Assembly (NCBI GenBank): GCA_903789615.1 | Contig: CAIFEV010000004.1 | Location: 1-64,000 of the forward strand | Length of the DNA: 64,000 nucleotides | Reading direction: 5' to 3' | DNA from: an uncultured Lachnospiraceae bacterium | GTDB taxonomy: Bacteria > Bacillota > Clostridia > Lachnospirales > Lachnospiraceae | In this document: positions 50,901-59,975 of the stretch, piece by piece | Numbering within the stretch: the first letter of the stretch is position 1 | Layout of the letters: each line of letters begins with the position of its first letter | Made by a program: the position numbers and the translations under genes | Notes under the pieces: model-generated | Databases searched by the model: none | What the model was told of the DNA's origin: nothing | Seen by the model: only the letters and a program-made list of their open reading frames with translations

Positions 50901-52817
50901 TTATACGTCCAGTTCCGCCTCCGCGGCGTGCTTCTGGATGAAGTCCCTGCGCACATTCACATCCGTGCCCATGAGCATTTCCGTGACGTGCGCGGCCATC
51001 TGCGCGTCCTCAATCTCGACACGCTTTAAGATACGGGTCTGCGGGTCAAGAGTCGTCTCCCAGAGCTGCTGCGGGTCCATCTCACCGAGTCCCTTATAGC
51101 GCTGCAGCGTGAAGGAGCCTTCTTTGTGGGTCTTCCTGTATTTTTCAAGGGCCCGGTCATCATACAGATACTCGCCGTGTCCGCGCTTCGGGACAACTTT
51201 GTACAGAGGCGGCGTGGCGAGGTATACATGTCCTTCCTGGATCAGTTCCGGCATGAACCGGTAGAAAAATGTCAGAAGAAGCGTGTCGATGTGCGCGCCG
51301 TCCACATCGGCATCGGTCATGATGATGATCTTGTTGTAGCGGAGCCGGCTGATGTCGAAATCATTTCCGTATCCTTCCATGAAACCGCAGCCGAACGAAT
51401 CGATCATAGTCTGGATTTCCGCGTTGGCAAGCACCTTGTCAATCGACGCTTTCTCGACGTTGAGAATCTTTCCGCGGATGGGCAGAATCGCCTGCGTACG
51501 GCGGTCTCTCGCCGTCTTGGCAGATCCGCCGGCGGAATCTCCCTCGACAATAAACACTTCGCATTCCTGGGCGCTGCGGGATTCGCAGTTGGCGAGCTTC
51601 CCGTTGCTGTCGATGGAAAATTTCGGCCTGCTCAGAAGATTTGTCTTCGCCTTCTCCTCCGCGTGACGGATTTTTGCCGATTTCTGGGCGCAGCCAATCA
51701 CCGCCTTCAGCGCCTCCAGATTGCGGTCAAAATAAAGCTGCAGTTCCTCGCCGGTCACATTTCCGACAGCGGTTCCGGCGTCCGGGTTGTCCAGCTTCGT
51801 CTTAGTCTGCCCTTCAAACCGCGGGTTCGGATGTTTGATCGCCACAATGGCGGTCATGCCGTTTCTAACGTCAGCCCCGGTGAAGTTGCTGTCTTTGTCC
51901 TTCAGAATGCCAAGCTCTCTTGCATACTGGTTGATCACCTGCGTAAAGCGTGCCTTGTACGCCGAAACATGAGTGCCGCCCTCCTGGGTGTAGATGTTGT
52001 TGCAGAATCCGAGAATATTTTCCTCAAATTCATTGACAAACTGGAAGGCAGCCTCTACGTCGATTCCGTCGCTCTTGCGATGATAGGAAATTACGTCCGT
52101 AACGGTTTCTTTTCCCTTGTTCAGATCACGGATAAACGCTTTCAGGCCGTCCTCTTCGTGATATGTGAAACTCTCCGGCGCATCCGGCCTGCGGTTGTCC
52201 GTGTAATGAATCGTGAGTCCCGGATTCAGATAAGCACACTCGTGAAAACGGCTCTGGAGTGCCTCGCTCTTGAACCAGGTCTTCTCAAAAATCTCGTCGT
52301 CCGGCAGAAACCGGACCGTTGTTCCGCTGTCCTTCTTCCGGCATGTCCCCGTCTTTGTCAGCGGACTCACCGTGATGCCCTTTTCATAGCGCTGGTGCCA
52401 CACCTCGCCGTCAACCCGTACCGTGACCTCGAGCCATTTTGAGAGAGCATTGACCACTGAGGCGCCGACGCCGTGCAGACCGCCGGAAATCTTATAGCCA
52501 TTTCCGCCGAACTTTCCGCCGGCGTGCAGAACAGTGAACACGACCTCGACGGCCGGCTTGCCCGTCTGCTTCTGGATTCCGACCGGAATTCCCCGGCCGT
52601 TGTCCGAAACGGTCGCGGATCCGTCCGGATTCAGCGTGATATTGATATCGGTACAGTACCCGGCCAGGTGCTCGTCGACCGAGTTGTCCATGATCTCATA
52701 AATCAGATGATCCAGTCCCTTTGTCCCGACACTTCCGATATACATGCCGGGGCGCATGCGCACTGCCTCCAGTCCCTGGAGAACCTCAATACTGTTTGCG
52801 TTATACTGCTCAGCCAT
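50901..52817 (-). CDS. parE: DNA topoisomerase IV subunit B (ParE; GyrB-like)
   Basis: A 638-residue ATPase subunit. GHKL ATPase motifs: EIMDNSVDE (Mg-binding Asn), DNGRGIP, GGLHGVGASVVNALS; TOPRIM domain with EGDSAGG and TDADVDGAHI; C-terminal QRYKGLGEMDPQQLWETT. Together with ParC it decatenates chromosomes. The order parE-parC with no recF nearby argues against the gyrase locus. Confidence 0.9.
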   Translation of the reverse strand: MAEQYNANSIEVLQGLEAVRMRPGMYIGSVGTKGLDHLIYEIMDNSVDEHLAGYCTDINITLNPDGSATVSDNGRGIPVGIQKQTGKPAVEVVFTVLHAGGKFGGNGYKISGGLHGVGASVVNALSKWLEVTVRVDGEVWHQRYEKGITVSPLTKTGTCRKKDSGTTVRFLPDDEIFEKTWFKSEALQSRFHECAYLNPGLTIHYTDNRRPDAPESFTYHEEDGLKAFIRDLNKGKETVTDVISYHRKSDGIDVEAAFQFVNEFEENILGFCNNIYTQEGGTHVSAYKARFTQVINQYARELGILKDKDSNFTGADVRNGMTAIVAIKHPNPRFEGQTKTKLDNPDAGTAVGNVTGEELQLYFDRNLEALKAVIGCAQKSAKIRHAEEKAKTNLLSRPKFSIDSNGKLANCESRSAQECEVFIVEGDSAGGSAKTARDRRTQAILPIRGKILNVEKASIDKVLANAEIQTMIDSFGCGFMEGYGNDFDISRLRYNKIIIMTDADVDGAHIDTLLLTFFYRFMPELIQEGHVYLATPPLYKVVPKRGHGEYLYDDRALEKYRKTHKEGSFTLQRYKGLGEMDPQQLWETTLDPQTRILKRVEIEDAQMAAHVTEMLMGTDVNVRRDFIQKHAAEAELDV

Positions 52818-52831
52818 TCAAAATCCTTATC

Positions 52832-53845
52832 CTACGAAAAATACTCGTCATACACATCGGTAAATGTCACCGCCGGATCCGGAAGCGATGAGATGTCGAT
52901 CCGGTTCCAGAACAGCGTGTTCACTTCCACATAGGTGGAAGCAAGCGCCGGCGACAGAGCCGTATTAAACTCCGAAAGAACTTTCTCGTTCTTCAGCCTG
53001 GTGATATTGGCCTCTGTTCTGCCCGCCTCATTGTCGCTCAGACAGTGAATGATGTAATACCGGTCTCCTGAAGCGATGATATCGGAATTTTCACCCGTTG
53101 TCAGGGCAAAAGCTGCCTCCTCAAAGGAACTCTCCGTCATTCCCCGGACAAGCTCCGTCTCCTCCGGGGAAAGATCTGTCTCTCCCTGACAGGCCGCGAT
53201 AAACGTCTGTCCGGCGTCGATCCTGTCCTTAAGCCGTTCTGCTTCTTCCTGCGACGAGGCGGCAACATACTGAATGTCGATCACTCTCGCCTCATCGGCA
53301 CTCACCTCTGTTTTCGCCGAGATATCCGCCGAAATCGTGTCATAGTATTTATGCGCGACGGCAAACTGCCGGAACATCTGCGTCAGGTTTTCTTCCGTAA
53401 GCCCGAGTGCCTCGCGGTTTGCCTCCGGCGTTAGAGACAGATACCGGACTGCTGCCAGTGAAGCCTTCGACTCTTCTGCATCCGAAAGCACGATGCCCTC
53501 ATCTTCTGCCACCGCATTGATAAGTGCCACCCGGCCAAGCATCTGCCGGACCTGGTCCCTGGCGTATTCTTCCATCGAAGTCCCGTCCGGCGCCTCTTCG
53601 TTCCAGATCTCCTCGCCGAAAATATCCCGGTACTCCTGATGTACTTCCGAGAGCAGCAGCTTCCCGGCAGCCATGGAAACCGTCTGGTCCTTTGCCCGCA
53701 GCATTGTATCCGGGAGAAGCCCGAACGTGAAGTACAACGGATTTCCATTAAAAAAAAGAATATATACGATCAGAACGGCCGCGGCAATCGGAACTGCCAG
53801 AAATCCGAAACGCCGTCCGGACTGTTTTTGCGTGTCATGTTTCAT
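52832..53845 (-). CDS. Membrane-anchored SurA/PrsA-like foldase
   Basis: A 337-residue protein with one N-terminal membrane helix (about 13-31), a helical SurA-N-like chaperone segment (LLSEVHQEYRDIFGE...MLGRVALINAVAEDEG) and a region starting EARVIDIQYVAASSQEEAERL that corresponds to the beginning of a parvulin domain; only part of that domain is clear, so peptidyl-prolyl isomerase activity is not certain. Predicted to act outside the membrane on secreted proteins. It precedes parE by 14 bp. Confidence 0.78.
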   Translation of the reverse strand: MKHDTQKQSGRRFGFLAVPIAAAVLIVYILFFNGNPLYFTFGLLPDTMLRAKDQTVSMAAGKLLLSEVHQEYRDIFGEEIWNEEAPDGTSMEEYARDQVRQMLGRVALINAVAEDEGIVLSDAEESKASLAAVRYLSLTPEANREALGLTEENLTQMFRQFAVAHKYYDTISADISAKTEVSADEARVIDIQYVAASSQEEAERLKDRIDAGQTFIAACQGETDLSPEETELVRGMTESSFEEAAFALTTGENSDIIASGDRYYIIHCLSDNEAGRTEANITRLKNEKVLSEFNTALSPALASTYVEVNTLFWNRIDISSLPDPAVTFTDVYDEYFS

Positions 53846-53860
53846 GCAACTTACTCCCGG

Positions 53861-54340
53861 TCATTTGTGATATGGCTCGTGATTCATGATCTTGAACCAG
53901 CGGTATATCTGCTCCGCCAGGATCACGCGCATAAGCTGGTGCGGAAATGTGAACGAAGAGAAAGAAAGCTTCTCATCGGCGCGTGCGAGGACCTCTTCAG
54001 ACAGTCCCAGAGAGCCCCCGATGACAAATGTCACAGAACTCTTTCCGTGCAGCATCAGATCCGACAGATGCCGGCTGTAGCTTTCTGAATCCCAGCTTTT
54101 CCCGCCGATCGCAAGAGCGGTCACATAGTCATCCGGCCGTATGTGCGCAAGCAGCCGCTGCCCTTCCGTACGGCGGATTTCATCTTCTATGGCAGCAGAA
54201 GCTGTCTGCGGCGTATTCTCGTCAGCAACTTCAGTTATCGCAAACGTACAGAAACGGGAGAGCCGCTTTGCGTATTCGGCAAGCGCTTCCCGATAAAACG
54301 ATTCCTTGATTTTTCCGACACACAGAATGGTTATCTTCAT
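53861..54340 (-). CDS. rlmH: 23S rRNA (pseudouridine1915-N3)-methyltransferase RlmH
   Basis: A 159-residue SPOUT methyltransferase. KITILCVGKIKE at the start, FVIGGSLGLSEEV (the knotted SAM-binding loop) and the C-terminal FPHQLMRVILAEQIYRWFKI..EPYHK are family signatures. It starts directly behind the maf stop codon (TAA-ATG). Confidence 0.97.
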   Translation of the reverse strand: MKITILCVGKIKESFYREALAEYAKRLSRFCTFAITEVADENTPQTASAAIEDEIRRTEGQRLLAHIRPDDYVTALAIGGKSWDSESYSRHLSDLMLHGKSSVTFVIGGSLGLSEEVLARADEKLSFSSFTFPHQLMRVILAEQIYRWFKIMNHEPYHK

Positions 54341-54919
54341 TTACCTGAACCCAAAGGTTTTCAGAACCTGCCAGAGATGACTCACCGGAAGGCCGACCAC
54401 TGTAAAATAATCTCCCCGGATACCGGAGATATAGCGGCAGAACCGCCCCTGTATCCCGTATCCGCCGGCTTTGTCATACGGCTCCCGGCTGTTCACATAG
54501 CTTTCAATTTCCTCTTCCTGCATCGGAAGAACCGAAACCTGCGTCTTTTCTGAAAAGCTTACCTCCCGCTCATCATCAAGCACGGTCACGCCCGTCACCA
54601 CGGTGTGCGTGTGCCCGGCAAGGCGGCTGATCATCGAGAATGCATCCTGTCTGTCAGCCGGTTTTCCGAATTCTTCGCCGTCCAGCCAGACGGAAGTATC
54701 CGCGCTGATGAGAATAACTTCTTTCTGCCGCTGTGCAGTCAGTCTCTCCCAGACGGCTTTTGCCTTGCGCCTTGAAAGTTCTTCGGAAAACGCGCCGGCA
54801 TCGCTGCAGCTGCAGGTCTCATCCGCTTCACTCTTTACGATCTCAAACGCAGGAACCAGCAGTTTCAGCAGTTCCTGCCGCCTCGGCGAGGCGGAGCATA
54901 GTATTACTGTCTTATCCAT
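54341..54919 (-). CDS. maf: Maf family nucleoside triphosphate pyrophosphatase
   Basis: A 192-residue housekeeping enzyme hydrolysing non-canonical or excess nucleotides (dTTP/UTP type). LCSASPRRQELL is the Maf signature; LISADTSVWLDGEEFGKP replaces the common ADT-V-x-L/V segment; GGYGIQGRFCRYI is the C-terminal motif with an aromatic-rich tail. ATG at 54919 with AGGTGA upstream is preferred over GTG two codons earlier. Confidence 0.93.
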   Translation of the reverse strand: MDKTVILCSASPRRQELLKLLVPAFEIVKSEADETCSCSDAGAFSEELSRRKAKAVWERLTAQRQKEVILISADTSVWLDGEEFGKPADRQDAFSMISRLAGHTHTVVTGVTVLDDEREVSFSEKTQVSVLPMQEEEIESYVNSREPYDKAGGYGIQGRFCRYISGIRGDYFTVVGLPVSHLWQVLKTFGFR

Positions 54920-55011
54920 ATTCACCTGAAAAAACGATTCCGGCGGCCTTTTACTTCTTTTTCTGCCACACTCAACTTACGGATTCTACCATAAAAGAGC
55001 CTTTTTTTCCA

Positions 55012-55050
55012 TAAAAGAAAGGCAGCCCGGTATTCTTCCTCCGGACTGCC
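55012..55050 (-). terminator. leuA terminator
   Basis: Minus-strand GGCAGTCCGG and CCGGGCTGCC (55041-55050 with 55021-55030) form a stem followed by TTTCTTTT. Confidence 0.8.
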
Positions 55051-55069
55051 CGTATCAATATTCTGATAT

Positions 55070-56743
55070 TCAGCTTTTACTTCCCAGTTCGCGGTTCATG
55101 GCGGAGACAAGCGCGGAAATGGAAGCACGGATGATGTCGTGATCAACACCTGCCCCGAAGTATTCATTTCCGTCCTTGTCACGGATCCCGACATATGCGA
55201 TGGCCGAGGAGTCAGAAGATTCTCGCAGTGCATGCTCTTCATAGAGCATTACCTCGCACGGACGGCCGAAGTGATCGGAAAGCGCATTGGATACTGCGTC
55301 CAGACGGCCATTGCCCCCCGCGTTGACAATCTGTTTCTTTCCTGTCCCGGATTCCACAATCGTCACAACCGACTGAATTCCGCTCTCCTGAACGAAGTGA
55401 ACTTCCGGAACCGAGAAGTGCGGATTGAAGTCTTTGTAGCGCCTGTCGAAGATCTCGAGCACCTCATCCGGTGCAAGCTCCTTGTGCTCTTCATCGGACA
55501 CATCCTTGACGGCGTATCCGAGATCCTCGCGCATCTTCTTCGGAACGACCATGCCGTAGGTGTGCTCCAGAACGTATGCGACACCGCCTTTTCCGGACTG
55601 GGAATTGATACGGATGACATCCGAATCGTAGGTGCGGCCGACATCTTCCGGATTGATCGGAAGATACGGGACATTCCAGTGCTTAGTGTCATGCTCGGCG
55701 CGGTAGTGCATGCCCTTGCTGATGGCATCCTGATGCGATCCGGAAAACGCCGCAAACACAAGCTTTCCGCAGTACGGGCGGCGGGCCTCAACCTGCATGC
55801 GCGTCAGGCGCTCATAAGTTCTGGCGACCGTCTGCATGTCCGAGAAATCCAGCTTCGGATCAACCCCCTGCGCATACATGTTCATAGCCAGTGTGACGAT
55901 ATCGCAGTTGCCGGTACGCTCACCGTTCCCGAAAAGTGTCCCTTCAATGCGGTCCGCTCCGGCCAGAATGCCAAGCTCTGCGTCCGCCACACCGGTTCCG
56001 CGGTCATTGTGCGGATGAAGAGAGAGAATGACATTTCCCCGGCTGTGCAGATTCTTGCTCATGTACTCGACCTGCTGGGCAAATACATGCGGAAGAGACA
56101 TTTCAACCGTTGCCGGAAGGTTGATGATGCACTTGCGCTCCGGCGTCGGATTCCAGACATCAATGACGGCGTTGCACACTTCCAGTGCGTATTCCGGTTC
56201 CGTGCCGGTGAAGGACTCGGGGCTGTACTCAAACTGGAAGTTCCCTCCGTCCTCATCGGCCAGCTGCTTTAACATTTTCGCTCCGTCAACGGCGATTTTT
56301 TTGATTTCTTCTTTATTTTTGCGGAACACCTGCTCGCGCTGCGCAACCGATGTCGAATTGTACACGTGGACGATTGCCTTCGGGCAGCCGCGCACAGCCT
56401 CAAAAGTTTTGCGGATGATGTGCTCTCTGGCCTGTGTCAGGACCTGGATGGTGACGTCATCCGGAATCATATTCTTCTCAATCAGCGTGCGGGTGAATTC
56501 GTATTCCGTCTCCGATGCGGCCGGGAAGCCGACTTCGATCTCTTTGAACCCGATTTTGACGAGCATCCGGAAGAATTCGAGCTTCTCTTCAAGGCTCATC
56601 GGCTCGATAAGAGCCTGATTGCCGTCGCGCAGGTCCACGGAACACCATGCGGGCGCTTTATCAATGTAATCCTTTTTCGCCCAGTCAAAGCACGGAACCG
56701 GCGGAAGGAAATATCCCCTTGTGTACTGACGATAATCAAACAT
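55070..56743 (-). CDS. leuA: 2-isopropylmalate synthase (LeuA2 type)
   Basis: A 557-residue enzyme, first step of leucine biosynthesis, condensing acetyl-CoA with 2-ketoisovalerate. TIM barrel with DLRDGNQAL (catalytic Arg-Asp), EVGFPAAS, LHPHNDRGT (metal-binding His pair) and GNGERTGN; then linker and a C-terminal leucine-sensing domain (VNAGGNGRLDAVSNAL, AYVGI, FGAGVDHDI). The N terminus (YFLPPVPCFDWAKKDYI) is of the longer LeuA2/fungal-like class. GGAGG 8 nt before the ATG. Expression is under a leucine T-box. Confidence 0.96.
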   Translation of the reverse strand: MFDYRQYTRGYFLPPVPCFDWAKKDYIDKAPAWCSVDLRDGNQALIEPMSLEEKLEFFRMLVKIGFKEIEVGFPAASETEYEFTRTLIEKNMIPDDVTIQVLTQAREHIIRKTFEAVRGCPKAIVHVYNSTSVAQREQVFRKNKEEIKKIAVDGAKMLKQLADEDGGNFQFEYSPESFTGTEPEYALEVCNAVIDVWNPTPERKCIINLPATVEMSLPHVFAQQVEYMSKNLHSRGNVILSLHPHNDRGTGVADAELGILAGADRIEGTLFGNGERTGNCDIVTLAMNMYAQGVDPKLDFSDMQTVARTYERLTRMQVEARRPYCGKLVFAAFSGSHQDAISKGMHYRAEHDTKHWNVPYLPINPEDVGRTYDSDVIRINSQSGKGGVAYVLEHTYGMVVPKKMREDLGYAVKDVSDEEHKELAPDEVLEIFDRRYKDFNPHFSVPEVHFVQESGIQSVVTIVESGTGKKQIVNAGGNGRLDAVSNALSDHFGRPCEVMLYEEHALRESSDSSAIAYVGIRDKDGNEYFGAGVDHDIIRASISALVSAMNRELGSKS

Positions 56744-56773
56744 GTCTCTGACCTCCTCAAACGATTGTCTTTC

Positions 56774-56807
56774 CCGGGAGAAGAGACAAAAAAATCTCTT
56801 CTCCCGG
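56774..56807 (-). other. Strong stem-loop between the T-box and the leuA ribosome binding site
   Basis: CCGGGAGAAGAGA and TCTCTTCTCCCGG are perfect 13-bp arms (56774-56786 and 56795-56807) around an 8-nt loop that is seven U and one G in the transcript. No U run follows, so it is not a normal terminator; it ends about 20 nt before the GGAGG of leuA. Confidence 0.6.
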
Positions 56808-56827
56808 CGCGCCTCAAGACGCTTTCC

Positions 56828-57077
56828 GGAAAAAGAGACGAAGAATCACACACTTCGCGGTACCACTCTTTTTCAAAGCCTTTTCACAAAGGCCCTGCTC
56901 TCTGCGGTCACATTCATGACCTGCCGCTGTAACGGTTGGCTTCCGTCTGCTCCTACTATTCTTTCAGGCAGCTGCTCCAGGACGAGTTCATCTCCCCTTC
57001 TCCCGCGGTCTTACACCAGCCGGCCGCTCTCTGTGCGGAGTCAGGAAAACTACTGCTTCCCTTCTTTGCATTTGTTA
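56828..57077 (-). promoter_or_regulatory. Leucine T-box riboswitch
   Basis: In the leuA leader: specifier region GATGAACTCGTCC with Leu codon CTC (56984-56986), stem III segment CCAACCGTTA, and the T-box sequence AGAGTGGTACCGCG (56856-56869). A competing terminator stem (AAAAAGAG with CTCTTTTT, and CGAAG with CTTCG) ends at 56830-56834. Uncharged tRNA-Leu should pair with the specifier and T-box and allow leuA transcription. Confidence 0.9.
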
Positions 57078-57083
57078 CTCGAA

Positions 57084-57112
57084 AAAATACCAGAAGCCGC
57101 TCCACTTGTCAA
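57084..57112 (-). promoter_or_regulatory. leuA promoter
   Basis: Minus-strand TTGACA (57107-57112), 17-nt spacer, TATTTT (57084-57089). It places the transcript start at the 5' end of the T-box leader. Confidence 0.75.
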
Positions 57113-57128
57113 GCCCGGATTTCCCCGA

Positions 57129-57665
57129 TTATTTTCCGGGCTCCCCTTCTTCTTTTCCTTCCGTCTTTTCTTTCTTTTCGCGGTGTTCCCTGCGGCTTTC
57201 GCCCCGTTCCCCTTCTTCAGAAGGTACCGGCGCATTGACATCAATTCCTCTCGGCCCGACAGGTGTCGAGAACACGATCTGCGTGCTGGTCCGGCCGAAC
57301 TTCTGCAGCTGGCCGATGAATGTGTCCAGCTCCATCGTGCTCGGGAATACTACCTTCAGAAGCATGGAATAATTGCCTGTGACGCAGTTGCATTCGATGA
57401 TGTTCGGGCATTCCCTGGCAAAAGGATAAAACTGCGGTTTCTGGTCAGGGGCCACCTCCAGGTTGATAAAGGCTGTGATGTGGTATCCGAGCTTGCGCAT
57501 ATTCACGCGCGCCTCGTACCCTTCGATAACACCCTCTTTCTCCAGCCGCTCGATTCTCGCGGAAACAGCCGGAGACGACAGATATACGTTTTCCGCCAGC
57601 GTCTTGAGCGGCAGTCTCGCGTTTTCCTGGAGGCATGTGATCAGTTTGCGGTCGATTTTATCCAT
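57129..57665 (-). CDS. Lrp/AsnC-family transcriptional regulator
   Basis: A 178-residue regulator with HTH LKTLAENVYLSSPAVSARIERL and the RAM/AsnC ligand-binding fold (YHITAFINLEV, VTGNYSMLLKVVFPSTMELD). The last ~30 residues are a Glu/Lys/Arg-rich tail (EEGERGESRREHREKKEKTE) not found in Lrp and of unknown use. ATG at 57665 follows GGGGAG closely; earlier in-frame codons give unconserved sequence. Lies just upstream of the leuA promoter, so control of amino-acid metabolism is plausible. Confidence 0.9.
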   Translation of the reverse strand: MDKIDRKLITCLQENARLPLKTLAENVYLSSPAVSARIERLEKEGVIEGYEARVNMRKLGYHITAFINLEVAPDQKPQFYPFARECPNIIECNCVTGNYSMLLKVVFPSTMELDTFIGQLQKFGRTSTQIVFSTPVGPRGIDVNAPVPSEEGERGESRREHREKKEKTEGKEEGEPGK

Positions 57666-57790
57666 TGTACTCCCCATTCTCCTGCAGATATCACTTCTTA
57701 CTGTCTGCCACGGTCCTATTCTAGATTCGGCGCCTAATATTTTCAAGTATAGAATCGAATCCGCTTAAATTTCTTCCGGAAATCTGTATG

Positions 57791-57819
57791 TTGCGCAAAC
57801 CCGGCATATTTGCTACTGT
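57791..57819 (+). promoter_or_regulatory. Promoter of the DUF1292 gene
   Basis: TTGCGC (57791-57796), 17-nt spacer, TACTGT (57814-57819). Confidence 0.45.
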
Positions 57820-57849
57820 AGTGTATATTGAATGGAAAGTGTGGTAGTT

Positions 57850-58164
57850 ATGGCAGATTATTCATTTGACACGGTGACTCTGAGTCTGGAAGGGGGCAGA
57901 GAGGTGGAATGCTCCATCCTGCGGATCTTCCCGGCGGGAGATGCGCGCTATATTGCGCTGCTTCCTCTTCAGGACAACGATGACGAAGAAGTGTATCTCT
58001 ACCGGTATGATGAGGATGAGAACGGTGAACCTTCCCTTGGATACATCGATTCCGACGAGGAATACGAAGTTGTATCGGACGCCTTTGAGGAAGAGCTGGA
58101 TGCCATGGAGATGGAAGAACTCGCCGATGAGGCAGAAGACGCGGACGCTTCCGGGAGATCATAA
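57850..58164 (+). CDS. DUF1292 family acidic protein
   Basis: A 104-residue acidic protein with the DUF1292 pattern: DTVTLSLEGGREVECSILRI, IALLPLQDND, VYLYRYDEDENGEPSLGYI and YEVVSDAFEEELD. The family (YrzB-like) is widespread in Firmicutes with unknown function. ATG 57850 is preferred to the ATG six codons earlier since it fits family length. Its last 166 bp overlap the 3' end of the helicase gene on the other strand. Confidence 0.88.
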   Translation: MADYSFDTVTLSLEGGREVECSILRIFPAGDARYIALLPLQDNDDEEVYLYRYDEDENGEPSLGYIDSDEEYEVVSDAFEEELDAMEMEELADEAEDADASGRS

Positions 58165-59975
58165 ACCGGAAATTCTGAAAGGGGATCCAGGAAACGGCTT
58201 GCCGTCTGCGGACGGTGACGCCGCGTTTTTTCTGTGAGAAGCGTCAGGCTTGTCTTCGCACGCGTCATCCCCACGTAAAACAGTCTCCGCTCCTCTTCCA
58301 CCGCATCCGGCGTAAGCGCACGGGAATACGGAAGAATCCCTTCGTTGACAGCCGGAATATACACTCTCGCGTACTCCAGTCCCTTGCTGGCGTGAATCGT
58401 GGTAAGCGTCACCGCCGGACCTCCTTTGCCGCCTGTCGCCGCAGCCTCTCTGTCAAGAATTGCGGTCTCCCAGAGAGATGCGGTCTGGTAGCCGGCGGCC
58501 TCTGCCTGCAGCGCGTCAAGCTCCTGAACCACCTTCTGCCCGTCTCTTCCCTTCGCGTATTCCCGGCGCTTAAACCAGTCCTCATAGCCGATTCCCTTCC
58601 GCAGAAAATTCACGGCTGCAAACGGCGGAAGATTTTTCAGGATACGCAGATCATCCTCCAGCCTGTCAATTTTCCGGACTGCCTCCCTGTCTCCCGTCTC
58701 AAAACGCCTCGCCTGCTCAAAACTTCCCGGACCGCGTCCGAACGCCTCCCTCTCCAGACCTCTGTCCGGCCGGTTGAGGATCCGGTACAGCATTTCCCGG
58801 TTGTCCGGATTGCCGGCCAGCTTCAGATACGCAAAGACATCTTCCCGGATTTCCGACTTATCTCCACTTTTCAGAGTATCGGGAATCCCGTATTGCTCAA
58901 GGATCTCATGAAAGATGAGCGCCGCAGGTCTTGTCCTCACAAGAATCGCAAAATCCGTGTACGCTGACGCCGCGTGATCGCGCAGAGCCTTTCGGATATC
59001 TCCGGCAATGTAGAGCGCCTCGGCGTATGCATCGGGTGCCCGTACAATACGTACGCTCCCGGATTCCCGGCATGCCGCTTTCAGATCCTTTTCAATCCGG
59101 TTTTTGTTCTGTTCAATCACAGCTCTTGATGCTTTCACGATATCGGATCGGCAGCGGTAATTGAGCGCAAGCGTGATGAAGGTGCAGTCCGGGTATGCGT
59201 CTAAAAATGCCTGCATGATACCGCTTCCTGCGCCCCGAAACCCGTAGATTCCCTGATCGTCATCCCCGACAGCAAAAAGATTTGCCTGACTTCCGGCGAG
59301 CAGCCGCACCAGTTCAAACTGATACGCAGAGACGTCCTGAAACTCATCGACCAGGATAAAGCGGAACAGATCCTGCCATTTTTTCAGAATATCCGGTCTG
59401 GTCCTGAATATCCGCAGACTTTCCAGAATGCAGTCGTCAAAGTCAAGCTTTCGTTTTTCACGGAGATATCCCGTGTACATCTGGTAGACAGAGCGGAAGG
59501 CCTCCGGCGGCATGACATCCGACTCATATTCACTTATCCGGGCGTGAATTCTGCGAACTTTGCTGATTTCCGAGCTTACGTCCCTCACGAAGTCCGGATT
59601 ATCAGCCAGCCGGGGTGTCACACTCCGGCAGAAGCGCTGCACAAGCTTTTGGCGGGATTCACCTGTCAGTAGACTGCTTCCGGAAAAGCCGCAGCTTTCC
59701 CGCAGGATCCTGAAAAACACCGAATGAAAGGTGCCGAACATCACACCAGAAAGCCCCGGCCCCGCCAGCTTGCGGTACCGGGCTTCCATCTCTCCCGCGG
59801 CCGCCCGCGTAAAGGTCAGAACCAGGATATGTTCGGGCGCAACGCCCCTTGTTTCTGTCAGGTGTACGACGCGGCGGGTAAGCACTGCCGTCTTCCCGCT
59901 GCCTGGCCCTGCCGCTACAAGAGCAGGGCCGGTAAAAACACAAACCGCCCTTTCCTGCTGTCCGTCAAGCTGCAT
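57999..59975 (-). CDS. UvrD/PcrA-family (SF1) ATP-dependent helicase with serine-rich tail
   Basis: A 658-residue superfamily 1 helicase. Motifs: Walker A AGPGSGKT, Ia LTFTRAAA, Walker B VDEFQDVSAYQ, motif III GDDDQGIYGFRGA, motif IV LNYRCRSDI, motif V TIHASKGLEYARVYIP and VI EEERRLFYVGMTRAK. It unwinds DNA 3' to 5' in repair or at collided forks. It is shorter than PcrA (~740) and lacks the usual C-terminal Tudor-type barrel. Instead the last ~55 residues are almost all Ser/Ala and are encoded antisense to the acidic DUF1292 gene. ATG at 59975 with AAAGAG close upstream. Confidence 0.9.
   Translation of the reverse strand: MQLDGQQERAVCVFTGPALVAAGPGSGKTAVLTRRVVHLTETRGVAPEHILVLTFTRAAAGEMEARYRKLAGPGLSGVMFGTFHSVFFRILRESCGFSGSSLLTGESRQKLVQRFCRSVTPRLADNPDFVRDVSSEISKVRRIHARISEYESDVMPPEAFRSVYQMYTGYLREKRKLDFDDCILESLRIFRTRPDILKKWQDLFRFILVDEFQDVSAYQFELVRLLAGSQANLFAVGDDDQGIYGFRGAGSGIMQAFLDAYPDCTFITLALNYRCRSDIVKASRAVIEQNKNRIEKDLKAACRESGSVRIVRAPDAYAEALYIAGDIRKALRDHAASAYTDFAILVRTRPAALIFHEILEQYGIPDTLKSGDKSEIREDVFAYLKLAGNPDNREMLYRILNRPDRGLEREAFGRGPGSFEQARRFETGDREAVRKIDRLEDDLRILKNLPPFAAVNFLRKGIGYEDWFKRREYAKGRDGQKVVQELDALQAEAAGYQTASLWETAILDREAAATGGKGGPAVTLTTIHASKGLEYARVYIPAVNEGILPYSRALTPDAVEEERRLFYVGMTRAKTSLTLLTEKTRRHRPQTASRFLDPLSEFPVYDLPEASASSASSASSSISMASSSSSKASDTTSYSSSESMYPREGSPFSSSSYR

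Noticed and set aside
51126-52442. Open frame of 438 codons on the plus strand
   Set aside because: It is antisense to parE, whose motifs are complete; the plus-strand reading has no family pattern and no ribosome binding site. The same holds for the long antisense frames opposite ftsH (46682-48058), pgk (22053-23204), gap (23255-24316) and leuA (55139-56272).
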